From Streptomyces violaceusniger (GTDB taxonomy: Bacteria > Actinomycetota > Actinomycetes > Streptomycetales > Streptomycetaceae), in NCBI GenBank assembly GCA_005405945.1, contig BJHW01000002.1:186001-250000 (forward strand): a stretch of DNA of 64,000 bases, written 5' to 3'. The translations under genes were made by a program, and so were the position numbers. Shown one piece after another: positions 1 through 8,307 of this stretch. Position 1 is the stretch's first letter. The number at the start of each line of letters is the position of its first letter. The notes under the pieces were generated by a model. It had not been told where the DNA came from. It made no database searches and worked only from the letters and a program-made list of their open reading frames with translations.

Positions 1-2267
1 TTGATGTGCCGCAGATACTGCCCGGGGAAGTTGGCCGCCGACAAGCGGATGCCACCGCTGCCCTGGGTCGGACACCAGGTGGCGTCCTCCTTGTACACGG
101 TGGAGCCGTCGCCCGCCTCGCGCCGGACCCGGAAGTCGCGGTGGCGCAGATACTCGCCGGGGTAGTTGCGGGACTCGAAGGAGTAGCAGAGCCTGTTCGC
201 GAGACCCTGCCTGACCGTCCAGGTGGCGTCCCGCTTCAGCAGGTCGGCGCTGGCGGAGTTCACCACCTCGGTGAAGCCCAGCCCGTCGTAGTGGCGGATG
301 TAGCGGTCGGTGTAGCCGGGGGTGGTGACCCGGATCGACACGTTCTGCCCGACGGGCAGTTTCACGGTGGCGCCGGCCGACCGGGAGGCGGCGATGAGGG
401 CCTGGTTGGCGGCCCGCACCCGGGCCTGGTCGACCTTGACCACCTGGCGGTCGTAGGACATCAGCCCGTTGGCCTCGTTCTCCACATCCGTGATCTGGGT
501 GTAGACGGAGGCCGACAGGCCGCCCGCGGGCATGGCGTTCTCCCGGATCCCGTCCAGCAGCCCGACGAGCCGGTTGTTGAGCGCGGCTGTGGTCGGCTGG
601 TCCTCGTAGCTGAACCCGCCGCCCGGATACCACTCATGGCCTGGCACGCGGTAGCCGAGGCCGCCGTACTCCCCGAGCACCGAGGCGCGCACCGACTCGG
701 CCGGGGTGTTGCCGGGCCCGACGTAGTTGTGGTTGTCGATGACGTCGCCGTTGCCGCCGTCCTTGGCGGCGCAGCAGTTGACGCCGCTCATGTTGTCGAC
801 GAGGCGGGAGGGGTCGTACGCCTTGACCATGTCGGCGATGCGGGCCTGGTCGTACTGGCCCCAGCCCTCGTTCTGGTCCACCCACTGGATGAGCGCGGGC
901 GAGCTACGGTGCTGGTCGATGATGGCGCGGTACTCGCTCTCCCATTGGGTGCGGGCCGCGGTGTCCGGGGTCTTGCCGCTGTCCATCGAGGGCATGTCCT
1001 GCCACACCAGCAGCCCGAGCCGGTCCGCCCAGTAGAACCACCGCTGCGGCTCGACCTTGATGTGCTTGCGGACCATGTTGAAGCCCAGGTCCTTGTGTTT
1101 CTGCAGGTCGTACTTGAGGGCGTCGTCGGTGGGCGCGGTGTAGATGCCGTCCGGCCAGTATCCCTGGTCCAGGGTGCCGGTCTGGAAGACGAACCGGCCG
1201 TTGAGCACAGGCCGCCGGACCCCGCCCACGTCCTTCACCGCGATCGACCGCATGCCGGTGTAGCTGCCGACCTTGTCGGCTCCGGCGCCGCCGGTCAGCT
1301 CGGCCGTGACGTCGTACAGGAACGGGTCCTCCGGGGTCCACAGGTGGGCGTTCGGCACCGGCACGGAGAGCTCGCCGCCCACGGTGCCGGTGGCGCTGCC
1401 GACCGTCGTACCGCCGCTGGAGACGGTGACCTTGACGCCCGCGCCGTCGGCTCCTCCGGCGCCGCGCACCGTGACCCGCAGGGTGTTGTCCTCCAGGCGC
1501 GGGACCATGTCCAGGCGGGTGATGTGCGCGGGGGCGGTGGGCTCCAGCCAGACGGTCTGCCAGATCCCCGACGAGGCGGTGTAGACGATGCTCCTGCCGG
1601 GGTGCGGGGTGACGTCCTGGACGCGCTGCTTGCCGATGGCCTGACCGCCGGTCTCCGTGGGGTCGTACACGGAGATGACGATCGTGTTGGTGCCGCCGTT
1701 CAGCAGGGGCGTGATGTCGTAACGGAAGCCGTCGTAGCCGCCGCGGTGGGCGGCTCCGGCCTGCTTGCCGTTGACCCAGACCGTGGTCTCCCAGTCGGAG
1801 GCGCCGAAGTTGAGCTGGACGCGGCGGCCGTTCCAGCCGGAGGGCACCGTGAAGGTGCGCTTGTACCAGAGCCTGTCATTCTGGGTGATCTTGCGCTGGA
1901 CGCCGGAGAGCGCGGACTCGGGCGCGAACGGCACCCGGATCCGCTCGCCGAACGTGGTCGGCTGTGCGGCGTCGCGGGAGGTGACCGCGAAGTCCCACAT
2001 GCCGTTCAGGGAGGACCAGTCGGGCCGGGTGAGCTGGGGGCGCGGATACTCCGGCAGGGGGTTGTCGACCGGGACCTGGTTCGTCCACGGGGTCGTCATC
2101 GGGGAGGGCTTGGGGTCCCAGGCCGGGGCGGCGTGGGAGGGGCCGGCGCCGGAGACGAGCAGACCGGTGGCGGCCAGTGCGGGGACCACGGCGGCGGCCA
2201 CGCGCCGCCGCCAGGTCCGTCTTGGACGGAGGAGGGAGGGGAAGCGATGGAACAAGTGTCTCAGCAC
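1..2267 (-). CDS. Secreted GH2-family glycosidase with AbfB domain (3' end cut by window edge)
   Basis: Likely exported beta-galactosidase/beta-glucuronidase-type glycoside hydrolase. The frame runs off the left edge, so the C-terminus is missing. A GTG at 2267 begins an Arg-rich n-region, a hydrophobic core and an AxA cleavage site (SHAAPAWDPK near residue 46). GH2 sandwich and barrel motifs follow, including DQGYWPDG (about residue 360), the acid/base glutamate in QNEGWGQYD (about 465) and a likely nucleophile glutamate in VLGEYGGLGYR (about 530). From about residue 640 to the edge there are repeated YxRH motifs (TDRYIRHYDG, GEYLRHRDF, GQYLRHI), typical of the AbfB/CBM42 arabinofuranose-binding fold. 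The substrate is unknown; the AbfB module suggests arabinose-containing polymers. A perfect 12-bp palindrome lies 120 bp upstream. Confidence 0.85.
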   Translation of the reverse strand, partial: MLRHLFHRFPSLLRPRRTWRRRVAAAVVPALAATGLLVSGAGPSHAAPAWDPKPSPMTTPWTNQVPVDNPLPEYPRPQLTRPDWSSLNGMWDFAVTSRDAAQPTTFGERIRVPFAPESALSGVQRKITQNDRLWYKRTFTVPSGWNGRRVQLNFGASDWETTVWVNGKQAGAAHRGGYDGFRYDITPLLNGGTNTIVISVYDPTETGGQAIGKQRVQDVTPHPGRSIVYTASSGIWQTVWLEPTAPAHITRLDMVPRLEDNTLRVTVRGAGGADGAGVKVTVSSGGTTVGSATGTVGGELSVPVPNAHLWTPEDPFLYDVTAELTGGAGADKVGSYTGMRSIAVKDVGGVRRPVLNGRFVFQTGTLDQGYWPDGIYTAPTDDALKYDLQKHKDLGFNMVRKHIKVEPQRWFYWADRLGLLVWQDMPSMDSGKTPDTAARTQWESEYRAIIDQHRSSPALIQWVDQNEGWGQYDQARIADMVKAYDPSRLVDNMSGVNCCAAKDGGNGDVIDNHNYVGPGNTPAESVRASVLGEYGGLGYRVPGHEWYPGGGFSYEDQPTTAALNNRLVGLLDGIRENAMPAGGLSASVYTQITDVENEANGLMSYDRQVVKVDQARVRAANQALIAASRSAGATVKLPVGQNVSIRVTTPGYTDRYIRHYDGLGFTEVVNSASADLLKRDATWTVRQGLANRLCYSFESRNYPGEYLRHRDFRVRREAGDGSTVYKEDATWCPTQGSGGIRLSAANFPGQYLRHI

Positions 2268-2386
2268 GCTGCTGCTCCATGGTCCGGTTGGCGCCGCCGC
2301 CCGGAGAGCGGCGGAACTCTTCCACAGGGAACACTTGCTGCACGCATTACCAGAGCACTCGCAGCCAGTATTTGTCCATACCTTGG

Positions 2387-2398
2387 GACAACGTTGTC
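2387..2398. promoter_or_regulatory. Palindromic LacI-type operator upstream of GH2 gene
   Basis: GACAACGTTGTC is a perfect 12-bp palindrome with the central CG typical of LacI-family operators. It lies about 120 bp upstream of the GH2 start, in the promoter region. The regulator is not evident: the LacI protein at 11188 appears to use a different, AT-rich motif. Confidence 0.45.
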
Positions 2399-2442
2399 GG
2401 CGAGGCAGGGTGTATGCGGAGCGGCAGCGCCCGGGAGGGGTC

Positions 2443-2928
2443 CTAGATCGCTGCGGGTGGCCCGGAGGCGTCCCCCGGTGACCAGCGGGGCTGGATGCCC
2501 GCGATATGACAGGTCATGAAGTACAGCGGAATCGGTGGTGTGTACGGCGAGTCGTCCTGGGGGTGATGGATCAGGCGGGGGAGGCGGGAACGTCCGGAGT
2601 GCTCGCCGCCCAGGTCGGTCACCCGCGCCCCGACCGCATAGCTGGTGAACGGCGGCCAGGCGACGTCGATGTTCGACCCCGACGGCACGATCCACCACCA
2701 CCGCTGGTCGTTGGCGAAGACACAGCCGATGCGGGGCAGACACTTCATGACCCGCCTGCCGATGTCCGCGGGCATCCCGACCGCGTCGTATCCCAGCCTG
2801 GCGCGCAGTCCGTCGGGGAGGCGCAGGCATCCGCGGCGGCCTCGCCAGAGGCGCGCCGCGCCGAGTGATGGCGCCTCAGGCATCTCACGCGCCTCGGGCG
2901 CCTTGCGGGCAACAAACTGTCGGTCCAT
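2443..2928 (-). CDS. Conserved Streptomyces hypothetical protein
   Basis: A 161-residue protein of unknown function whose central part (GCVFANDQRWWWIVPSGSNI, about residues 78-97) resembles small proteins I recall next to anti-sigma-like ATPase genes in Streptomyces. No signal peptide, membrane segment or catalytic motif is visible. Its ATG lies 3 nt after the stop of the ATPase gene, so the two are probably cotranscribed and translationally coupled. An internal start at residue 16 (MPEAPSLG) is possible. I cannot assign a function. Confidence 0.6.
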   Translation of the reverse strand: MDRQFVARKAPEAREMPEAPSLGAARLWRGRRGCLRLPDGLRARLGYDAVGMPADIGRRVMKCLPRIGCVFANDQRWWWIVPSGSNIDVAWPPFTSYAVGARVTDLGGEHSGRSRLPRLIHHPQDDSPYTPPIPLYFMTCHIAGIQPRWSPGDASGPPAAI

Positions 2929-2931
2929 GAG

Positions 2932-3393
2932 TCAGTGACGCTCTTCCGTGCGCGACGGCAGCTCGGCCCATACGATCCGCCCCGGCCCGTGCGGGGCATC
3001 CGTGACGCCCCACGCGCTGCTCACCGCGCCGACCAGCAGAAGCCCTCGTCCGCAGTGCTCGTCGGGGTCCGGGGTGCGGGACGCGGGAAGGGTGTGGGCC
3101 CGGATCTCGTCCTCGACCTCGAGGCGCAGCAGTCCCGCGCGGAGGCTCAGCCTGCACTCCAGGTGATCGCTGACCGTATGTGTGATCACGTTGGTGACCA
3201 GCTCGGAGACCACGAGGAGCGCGTCGTCGCACACCGCGGCGCTCACGCCCCAGGCGCCCAGCCGCTCGCGCACGGCCGCGCGCACCGTGCTCACCGAGGA
3301 GGCGGTGGCCGGAAGCCTCAAGGCACATCCCGGGTGGGTGTCCTGCTCCCGGGACGTCCGAAGGGGAGTCAGGGGAAGGGCGAGGGGAGCCAC
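2932..3393 (-). CDS. Anti-sigma-factor-like ATP-binding protein (HATPase_c_2)
   Basis: A 153-residue single-domain GHKL ATPase of the SpoIIAB/RsbW-like type common in Streptomyces. It shows the N-box (ALLVVSELVTNVITHT) and the G1/G2 region with ADP-binding glycines (CGRGLLLVGAVSSAWGV). Such proteins act as serine kinases or protein-binding switches, and in WhiJ-type clusters they work with an XRE regulator and a DUF397 protein. I chose GTG 3393 because GAAAGG sits 9 nt upstream; GTG 3444 in the same frame would add 17 residues. It diverges from the XRE gene across a 243-bp intergenic region and precedes the hypothetical gene at 2443. Confidence 0.8.
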   Translation of the reverse strand: MAPLALPLTPLRTSREQDTHPGCALRLPATASSVSTVRAAVRERLGAWGVSAAVCDDALLVVSELVTNVITHTVSDHLECRLSLRAGLLRLEVEDEIRAHTLPASRTPDPDEHCGRGLLLVGAVSSAWGVTDAPHGPGRIVWAELPSRTEERH

Positions 3394-3526
3394 GAGCGGC
3401 CGCCTTTCGTCTGCCTGCGCATCATGACCGTGCCGTTCCCGCACTGCGCAGTGCCTACGGACGTACCCACGCAAGCGTTCCCACCGTGATCGGACGGTGT
3501 GACCACTGTGACAGGTGCAACGAACG

Positions 3527-3557
3527 ACTTGCAAGCGGTAAGTTGAAAATTGCAAGT
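3527..3557. promoter_or_regulatory. Inverted repeat in divergent WhiJ-like promoter region
   Basis: ACTTGCAA (3527-3534) and its inverse TTGCAAGT (3550-3557) flank an AT-richer spacer, between the divergent ATPase and XRE genes and about 80 bp before the XRE start. This is the natural place for XRE autoregulation; the assignment is inferred from position and symmetry. Confidence 0.45.
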
Positions 3558-3636
3558 TGCCATCGGGAGGATGTCGTTCGCACGGTCGGCGACCGTGACA
3601 GACTGCAGCCGTAGCCCGGTGTGGGGAGGTAGAGCG

Positions 3637-4512
3637 TTGGCGGCGGAAACCGCATGGGGCGGTGCCCCCTCTGTTCTCCGCATGATCCTCGGCAGGCAGC
3701 TGGAGGAGCTGCGGACGCGCGCCGGCCTGACCTACGACCAGGCGGGCGCGGCGATCGGCGTCAGCCACTCCACGATCCGCAGGATGGAAGCCGCCAAGGT
3801 GGCCCGGCTCAGGCTCGCGGACGTGGAGAAGCTGCTCCAGACCTACGGCGTCACCGACCGGCATGAGCTCGACACCTTCCTGAAGTCGGTCCGCGAGGCC
3901 AACAAGCGCGGCTGGTGGCACACCTACCGCGATGTGATGCCGGACTGGTTCGCCGCGTATCTGAACCTGGAGCAGGCGGCGCTTCAGATCCGCGCCTACG
4001 AGGCGCAGTTCGTCCACGGGCTGCTGCAGACCGAGGACTACGCCCGTGCGCTGCTCAGCGCCGGAAACCCGCACGCTCCCTCGGAGGCCACCGAGCGCAG
4101 GGTCGCCCTGCGCATGCAGCGCCAGGAACTGCTGTCCCGGGAATCCCCTCCCCGGCTGTGGGTCGTGATGGACGAGACGGTGCTGAGGTGGCCGGTCGGT
4201 GGCCCGGCCGTGATGCGCGCCCAGATCGACCATCTGATCGAGGTCAGCGCCCTTCCCCAGGTGACCGTGCAGATCATGCCGTTCGGGAGCGGCCCGCATC
4301 CGGCCATGCGGGCCGGTGCGTTCCATGTCTTCCGGTTCAGGGCTCCGGAGTTGCCCGACATCGTCTACCTCAGCGGCCTGGTCGGCGCGGTGTACCTGGA
4401 CAAGGAGGAAGACGTGGTGGTGTACCGCGAGGTCCTGGACCGGATGGGCGCCCAGTCGGTGCCCGCCAGGAAAACCGAGGCCGTCCTCGGCGCAATTCGC
4501 AAGGAGCTCTGA
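3637..4512 (+). CDS. XRE-family regulator with DUF5753 domain (WhiJ-like)
   Basis: A 291-residue DNA-binding protein. The N-terminal helix-turn-helix (LEELRTRAGLTYDQAGAAIG through SHSTIRRMEAAKV, about residues 20-55) is followed by a DUF5753 domain (about 95-275) with the usual YxxxVxGLLQTxxYA-type motif (FVHGLLQTEDYARAL) and TVQIMPFGSG. Start TTG 3637 follows a strong GGAGGT with 7-nt spacing; ATG 3682 (MILGRQ) is the alternative. It overlaps nothing and is followed after 1 nt by the DUF397 gene, a pairing typical of Streptomyces developmental and antibiotic regulators of the WhiJ/aba type. The ligand or partner is unknown. Confidence 0.88.
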   Translation: MAAETAWGGAPSVLRMILGRQLEELRTRAGLTYDQAGAAIGVSHSTIRRMEAAKVARLRLADVEKLLQTYGVTDRHELDTFLKSVREANKRGWWHTYRDVMPDWFAAYLNLEQAALQIRAYEAQFVHGLLQTEDYARALLSAGNPHAPSEATERRVALRMQRQELLSRESPPRLWVVMDETVLRWPVGGPAVMRAQIDHLIEVSALPQVTVQIMPFGSGPHPAMRAGAFHVFRFRAPELPDIVYLSGLVGAVYLDKEEDVVVYREVLDRMGAQSVPARKTEAVLGAIRKEL

Positions 4513-4513
4513 A

Positions 4514-4750
4514 GTGCACCACCACATACGCGGCGGCATGCCCCGCCACGACCTCGGCGCCCTGGGCTGGTCCAGGCCGTGGAGCGACGACGCCGGCGGC
4601 GCCTGCGTCGAAGCCAAGAAGCTGCGCGACGGGCGGGTGGCGCTGCGTCAGTCGACCGACCCCGACGGCCCCGCACTGGTTTTCACCACGAACGAGATGA
4701 CCCGGTTCCTGGCGGGTGTGAAGGCCGGCGACGCCGACTTCCTCTGCTAG
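4514..4750 (+). CDS. DUF397 small acidic protein
   Basis: A 78-residue DUF397 protein: W-S near the N-terminus, then CVEAKKLRDGRVALRQSTDP and a C-terminal FLAGVKAGDADFLC, matching the family's CVEVA...VRDSKD...F..FL.GVK pattern. DUF397 proteins modulate the activity of the adjacent XRE regulator. GTG 4514 comes one base after the XRE stop, with AAGGAG 7 nt upstream, so the two genes are coupled. Confidence 0.85.
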   Translation: MHHHIRGGMPRHDLGALGWSRPWSDDAGGACVEAKKLRDGRVALRQSTDPDGPALVFTTNEMTRFLAGVKAGDADFLC

Positions 4751-4853
4751 CCGCCACGGCACCGCATCCTTCCCGGTCGCGCGGGCCCGTCCCGGCCCGC
4801 GCGACCGGGGCCCACACCAACAGCGAACTGACGATCCACTGGGAGGGGACGCC

Positions 4854-5669
4854 TTGAGCGACAACGGATGGTCGGCCGACCGCATCGACACCGAGAGCGC
4901 GCATTCGGCCCGTATCTACGACTACATCCTCGGCGGTAAGGACTACTACCCGGCCGACAAGGAAGCGGGCATCGCCATGTCCCGCGAGTGGCCCGCCCTG
5001 CCGATCCACATGCGGGCCAACCGCGACTTCATGAACCGGGCCGTGCGCTACCTGGCCGAGGAGGCGGGCATCCGGCAGTTCCTCGACATCGGCACCGGCA
5101 TCCCGACCTCGCCCAACCTCCATGAGATCGCCCAGGCGGTGGCCCCGGACTCCCGGGTCGTCTACGTGGACAACGACCCCATCGTCCTCACGCTCTCCCA
5201 GGGCCTGCTCGCCAGCACGCCCGAGGGCAGGACCGCCTATGTCGAAGCGGACATGTGCGAGCCCGCCACCATCCTGGAGGCCTCCGAACTCCGCGAGACC
5301 CTCGACCTGACCCGGCCGGTCGCCCTGACGGTGATCGCCATCGTGCACTTCGTCCTGGACAAGGACGACGCCTACGGGATCGTCAACCGCCTCCTGGAGC
5401 CGCTGCCCTCCGGCAGCTACCTGGCGATGTCCATCGGCACCGCCGACTTCGCGCCGAACGAGGTGGCCCGGGTCGCCCGTGAGTACGCGGCCCGCGACAT
5501 GCCCATGCGGCTGCGCACCGAGGCCGAGGCCGAGCGCTTCTTCGACGGCCTCGAGCTGGTCGAGCCCGGCCTCACCCAGGTCCACAAGTGGCGCCCGGAC
5601 GCCACCGCCACCGAGGACATCAAGGACGAGGACATCGCGATGTACGGAGCGGTGGCCCACAAGCCCTGA
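4854..5669 (+). CDS. SAM-dependent methyltransferase (DUF574/PF04672)
   Basis: A 271-residue protein of the actinobacterial DUF574 family. The N-terminal signature HSARIYDYILGGKDYYPAD is followed by the SAM-binding motif FLDIGTGIPTSPN (about residues 78-90), a second strand VVYVDNDPIV and the AIVHFVLD core. Start TTG 4854 is preceded by GGAGGGG at good spacing. The methyl acceptor is unknown for the family. It lies 103 bp after the DUF397 gene and probably belongs to the same transcription unit. Confidence 0.88.
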   Translation: MSDNGWSADRIDTESAHSARIYDYILGGKDYYPADKEAGIAMSREWPALPIHMRANRDFMNRAVRYLAEEAGIRQFLDIGTGIPTSPNLHEIAQAVAPDSRVVYVDNDPIVLTLSQGLLASTPEGRTAYVEADMCEPATILEASELRETLDLTRPVALTVIAIVHFVLDKDDAYGIVNRLLEPLPSGSYLAMSIGTADFAPNEVARVAREYAARDMPMRLRTEAEAERFFDGLELVEPGLTQVHKWRPDATATEDIKDEDIAMYGAVAHKP

Positions 5670-5786
5670 GGTCGTTGACTGAGGTCATCGACCGGTGAGC
5701 CCGACGCCGTGTCCGGGCCCACCGGCCGACTGCCCCTCGGCTCAGCGGGAGGGGTGCCGCTCGCGATCGGCCGCTCGCCGCGGCTG

Positions 5787-5816
5787 ACCGGGCGGGAGGA
5801 CCCCTCCCGGCCCGGT
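5787..5816. terminator. Hairpin between convergent genes
   Basis: A GC-rich hairpin, with ACCGGGC plus GGGAGG pairing with CCTCCC plus GCCCGGT around a 3-nt loop and one bulged G. It sits between the stops of the methyltransferase (5669) and the response regulator (5847) and could terminate both. Confidence 0.5.
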
Positions 5817-5846
5817 ACGAGCCGACGCGCGGACCCGTCAGCGGAG

Positions 5847-6539
5847 CTAGGCCCGCCAGCTGTAGCGGCGCTCCGGGCGGCCGGCGGTGCCGTAGCGCAG
5901 GGAGACGTCGGCGTGGCCGGTGGCGTGGAAGTACTCCAGGTAGCGGCGGGCGCTGACCCGGGAGATGCCGATGGCGGTGGCCGCCTCGGCGGCGGAGACG
6001 GTGCCGTCCGCCTCGCGGAGGGCGCGCTCGACGAGCTGGGCGGTCTCCACGCTCAGCCCCTTCGGGAGGGCGCCGCCCGCCGGGGGTGCGAACGCCCCGG
6101 CCAGGACGCGGTCCACGTCCGCCTGGCCACGGACGACCGTGGTGAGCAGCCGCCCGCGCTGGGTCGCATAGCGTTCCAGGCGGGGCTGGAGATCCTCGTA
6201 GTCGAAGGGTTTGAGGAGGTAGTCGACCACCCCCTGGCGGACGGCGCCGCGCACCGCGTCGGCCTCCCGGGCAGCGGTGATCACCATGACGTCGCAGTCG
6301 TGCCCGGCGGTGCGCAGCCGGGGGATGACGTCCAGGCCGAAGAGGTCCGGCAGATAGAGGTCGAGCAGGACCAGGTCGGGCCGGAGCGCGTCGACCGCCT
6401 CGATCGCCTGCTCGCCGGTGTGGGCGGTGCCGACGACGCGGAACGGCGCCACCCGCTCCACGAAGGTGCGGTGGACGCGCGCCACCATGAAGTCGTCGTC
6501 CACGACGAGCACATCGATCGTGCCGGCCGACTCGGTCAT
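5847..6539 (-). CDS. CitB/DcuR-type response regulator
   Basis: A 230-residue regulator. The receiver domain has the acidic pocket VLVVDDDFMV, phosphoacceptor Asp60 (LVLLDLYLPD) and Lys110 (DYLLKPFDYE). The C-terminal half carries a winged-helix/HTH (TVSAAEAATAIGISRVSARR, about 177-196) and ends RPERRYSWRA, typical of the citrate/malate-sensing branch. It overlaps the histidine kinase gene by 4 nt (ATGA), so the pair is coupled. Likely target: the divergent Bug-GntP genes at 8308-10945. Confidence 0.92.
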   Translation of the reverse strand: MTESAGTIDVLVVDDDFMVARVHRTFVERVAPFRVVGTAHTGEQAIEAVDALRPDLVLLDLYLPDLFGLDVIPRLRTAGHDCDVMVITAAREADAVRGAVRQGVVDYLLKPFDYEDLQPRLERYATQRGRLLTTVVRGQADVDRVLAGAFAPPAGGALPKGLSVETAQLVERALREADGTVSAAEAATAIGISRVSARRYLEYFHATGHADVSLRYGTAGRPERRYSWRA

Positions 6540-8209
6540 CGGGTCGCTCCTTCCGCCACCGCGTCGGCGGGGTGGCTGACGGACATGCGGGCGCTGAACA
6601 TCGCGCCCTGGCTGGTGTTGGTCACCGCGATCTCGCCGCCGCGGCGCTCGCAGACGAGCCGGGTGAGCGCGAGTCCGATGCCGCGCTCGCCCTCCCGGGC
6701 GGCCTTGGTGGTGAAGCCGTGGGCGAAGACCTCCTGGGCGAGTCCGGGGGCGACGCCGGGGCCGGAGTCGCGCACCACGATCTCCACACTGGTGTGGTCC
6801 TGGCGCAGCTCGACCTCCACCCACGGCTCGTCGACGCCCCCGCCGCCATCCTTGTTCTCACCGCCGTGGTCGGACGTGGCGGCGTCGATGGCGTTGTCGA
6901 CCAGGTTGCCGACGACGGTCGCCACATCGGCGGCGTCCTCGGGGGTCAGCCGGTCCAGCGCGGTGCGGTCCGACAGACGCAGTGCCACCTTCCGCTCGGC
7001 GGCCTGGGACGCCTTCGCCATCAGCAGCGCGGCGATGGCGGTGTCCCGGACCCGGCGGCCGATGGACATGTCGAGCGACTGGCGGCGCTGGTTCAGCGCC
7101 CGGATGTAGCGCACCACCTCCTCCTGCTCACCGATCTGGATCAGCCCGGAGATGGTGTGCAGCTGGTTGGCGAACTCATGGGTCTGCGCGCGCAGCAGTT
7201 CGGAGGTGGAGCGGAAGGAGCCGATCTCGCGCTCCAGCCTCGCCAGCTCGGTGCGGTCCCGCAGGGTGGTGACGGAGCCGAGCGGCCGTCCGTCCTTGAC
7301 CACGGTCATGCGGTTCATGACCAGGACCCGGCCGTGCCGGACCACGACCTCGTCCTTCGGGTCCGCCGATTCCTTCCGCGCCCCGGCCAGGACGTCCAGC
7401 AGCCGTCCCTCGATGCCCAGCTCGGCCAGGTTCCGGCCGACACAGTCCTCGGGCAGGTCCAGCAGCCGCCTGCCCATGTCGTTGACGAGGGTCACGCGCT
7501 GCTGTGGATCGAGGGCGACGACGCCCTCGGCGATGCCGTACAGCATCGCCTCGCGGTGCTCGGCCAGCCCGGTGATCTCACGCGGCTCCAGGCCGAGCGT
7601 CTGCCGTTTGACCCGCCGGGCGAGCAGCCAGGAGCCGACGACGCCGAGCGCGCTGGCCACGCCGAGGTAGACGGGCAGATACGAGGACGCTCCGCTCAGC
7701 CGCTGCCACACGGTGGGAGACGCCTCGCCGATCATGACGGTGCCCAGATGCCGTCCCAGGTCGTCCCCCGTCGCGCCGAGCACCGGCACCTGTGCCACCA
7801 GTTCCCGGCTGCCGTCCCAGTCCAGCGTGCCCGACCAGCCACGGCCCGCGCCGACCCCCTCGCCCAGCGGCAGCCGGTCGCCCAGCACGGTGGGGTTCGT
7901 CGAGCTCACGACGCGCCCGCGGCGGTCGGCCACCGTGACGGACGTCACCCGCGACTGCACCCGCGCCGAGTACACCAGCGGGGCCAGCGCCTCCGCCGGC
8001 GAGGGCCCCACCAGCCGGCTGCGCACCAGCGGCTGGGCGGCCAGCTGCTCGGCGAGCGCACCGACCCGGCGGCCCTCCACCCGGTTGAAGGTGGCCTCCG
8101 ACTGCGCGAGCGAGACCGCCGCCACCGCCATCAGCACCACCACGACGATGGCGAGCTGGAGGAGCAGCATCTCGCCCGCGAGCGTTTGGCGACGGAACGC
8201 GGCGACCAC
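6536..8209 (-). CDS. CitA/DcuS-type sensor histidine kinase
   Basis: About 557 residues. A short cytoplasmic tail and TM1 (LLLQLAIVVVVLMAVAAVSL) are followed by an extracytoplasmic Cache/PAS-like sensor domain to about residue 170, TM2 (YLGVASALGVVGSWLLARRV), a cytoplasmic PAS domain (AEGVVALDPQQRVTLVND), the H-box (LLRAQTHEFANQLHTISGL) and the ATPase N-box (VVGNLVDNAIDAA) with GERGIGLALTR. These features are typical of di/tricarboxylate sensors. The start is uncertain: GTG 8209 (chosen) or GTG 8236, with AGGAGA lying between them. It is divergent from the Bug receptor gene, which it probably regulates. Confidence 0.9.
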   Translation of the reverse strand: MVAAFRRQTLAGEMLLLQLAIVVVVLMAVAAVSLAQSEATFNRVEGRRVGALAEQLAAQPLVRSRLVGPSPAEALAPLVYSARVQSRVTSVTVADRRGRVVSSTNPTVLGDRLPLGEGVGAGRGWSGTLDWDGSRELVAQVPVLGATGDDLGRHLGTVMIGEASPTVWQRLSGASSYLPVYLGVASALGVVGSWLLARRVKRQTLGLEPREITGLAEHREAMLYGIAEGVVALDPQQRVTLVNDMGRRLLDLPEDCVGRNLAELGIEGRLLDVLAGARKESADPKDEVVVRHGRVLVMNRMTVVKDGRPLGSVTTLRDRTELARLEREIGSFRSTSELLRAQTHEFANQLHTISGLIQIGEQEEVVRYIRALNQRRQSLDMSIGRRVRDTAIAALLMAKASQAAERKVALRLSDRTALDRLTPEDAADVATVVGNLVDNAIDAATSDHGGENKDGGGGVDEPWVEVELRQDHTSVEIVVRDSGPGVAPGLAQEVFAHGFTTKAAREGERGIGLALTRLVCERRGGEIAVTNTSQGAMFSARMSVSHPADAVAEGATR

Positions 8210-8307
8210 AATGAACTCAATCTCTCCTGCTGACACAACCTGGGCGCATTGTCCACCAGGCCGCACAATCATGGCGTCCGCCGTATGGGAAGCGAAAGGG
8301 AGGTGCC

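Noticed and set aside
1..2267. GH2-AbfB enzyme as part of the D-arabinan locus
   Set aside because: It is about 9 kb away across unrelated regulators and a carboxylate system, and its operator differs from the three LacI sites of that locus.
6..2519. Long open frame on the plus strand opposite the GH2 gene
   Set aside because: Its translation is low-complexity Gly/Ala/Val/Arg-rich with no domain. The minus strand encodes a clear GH2 protein with signal peptide and catalytic motifs.
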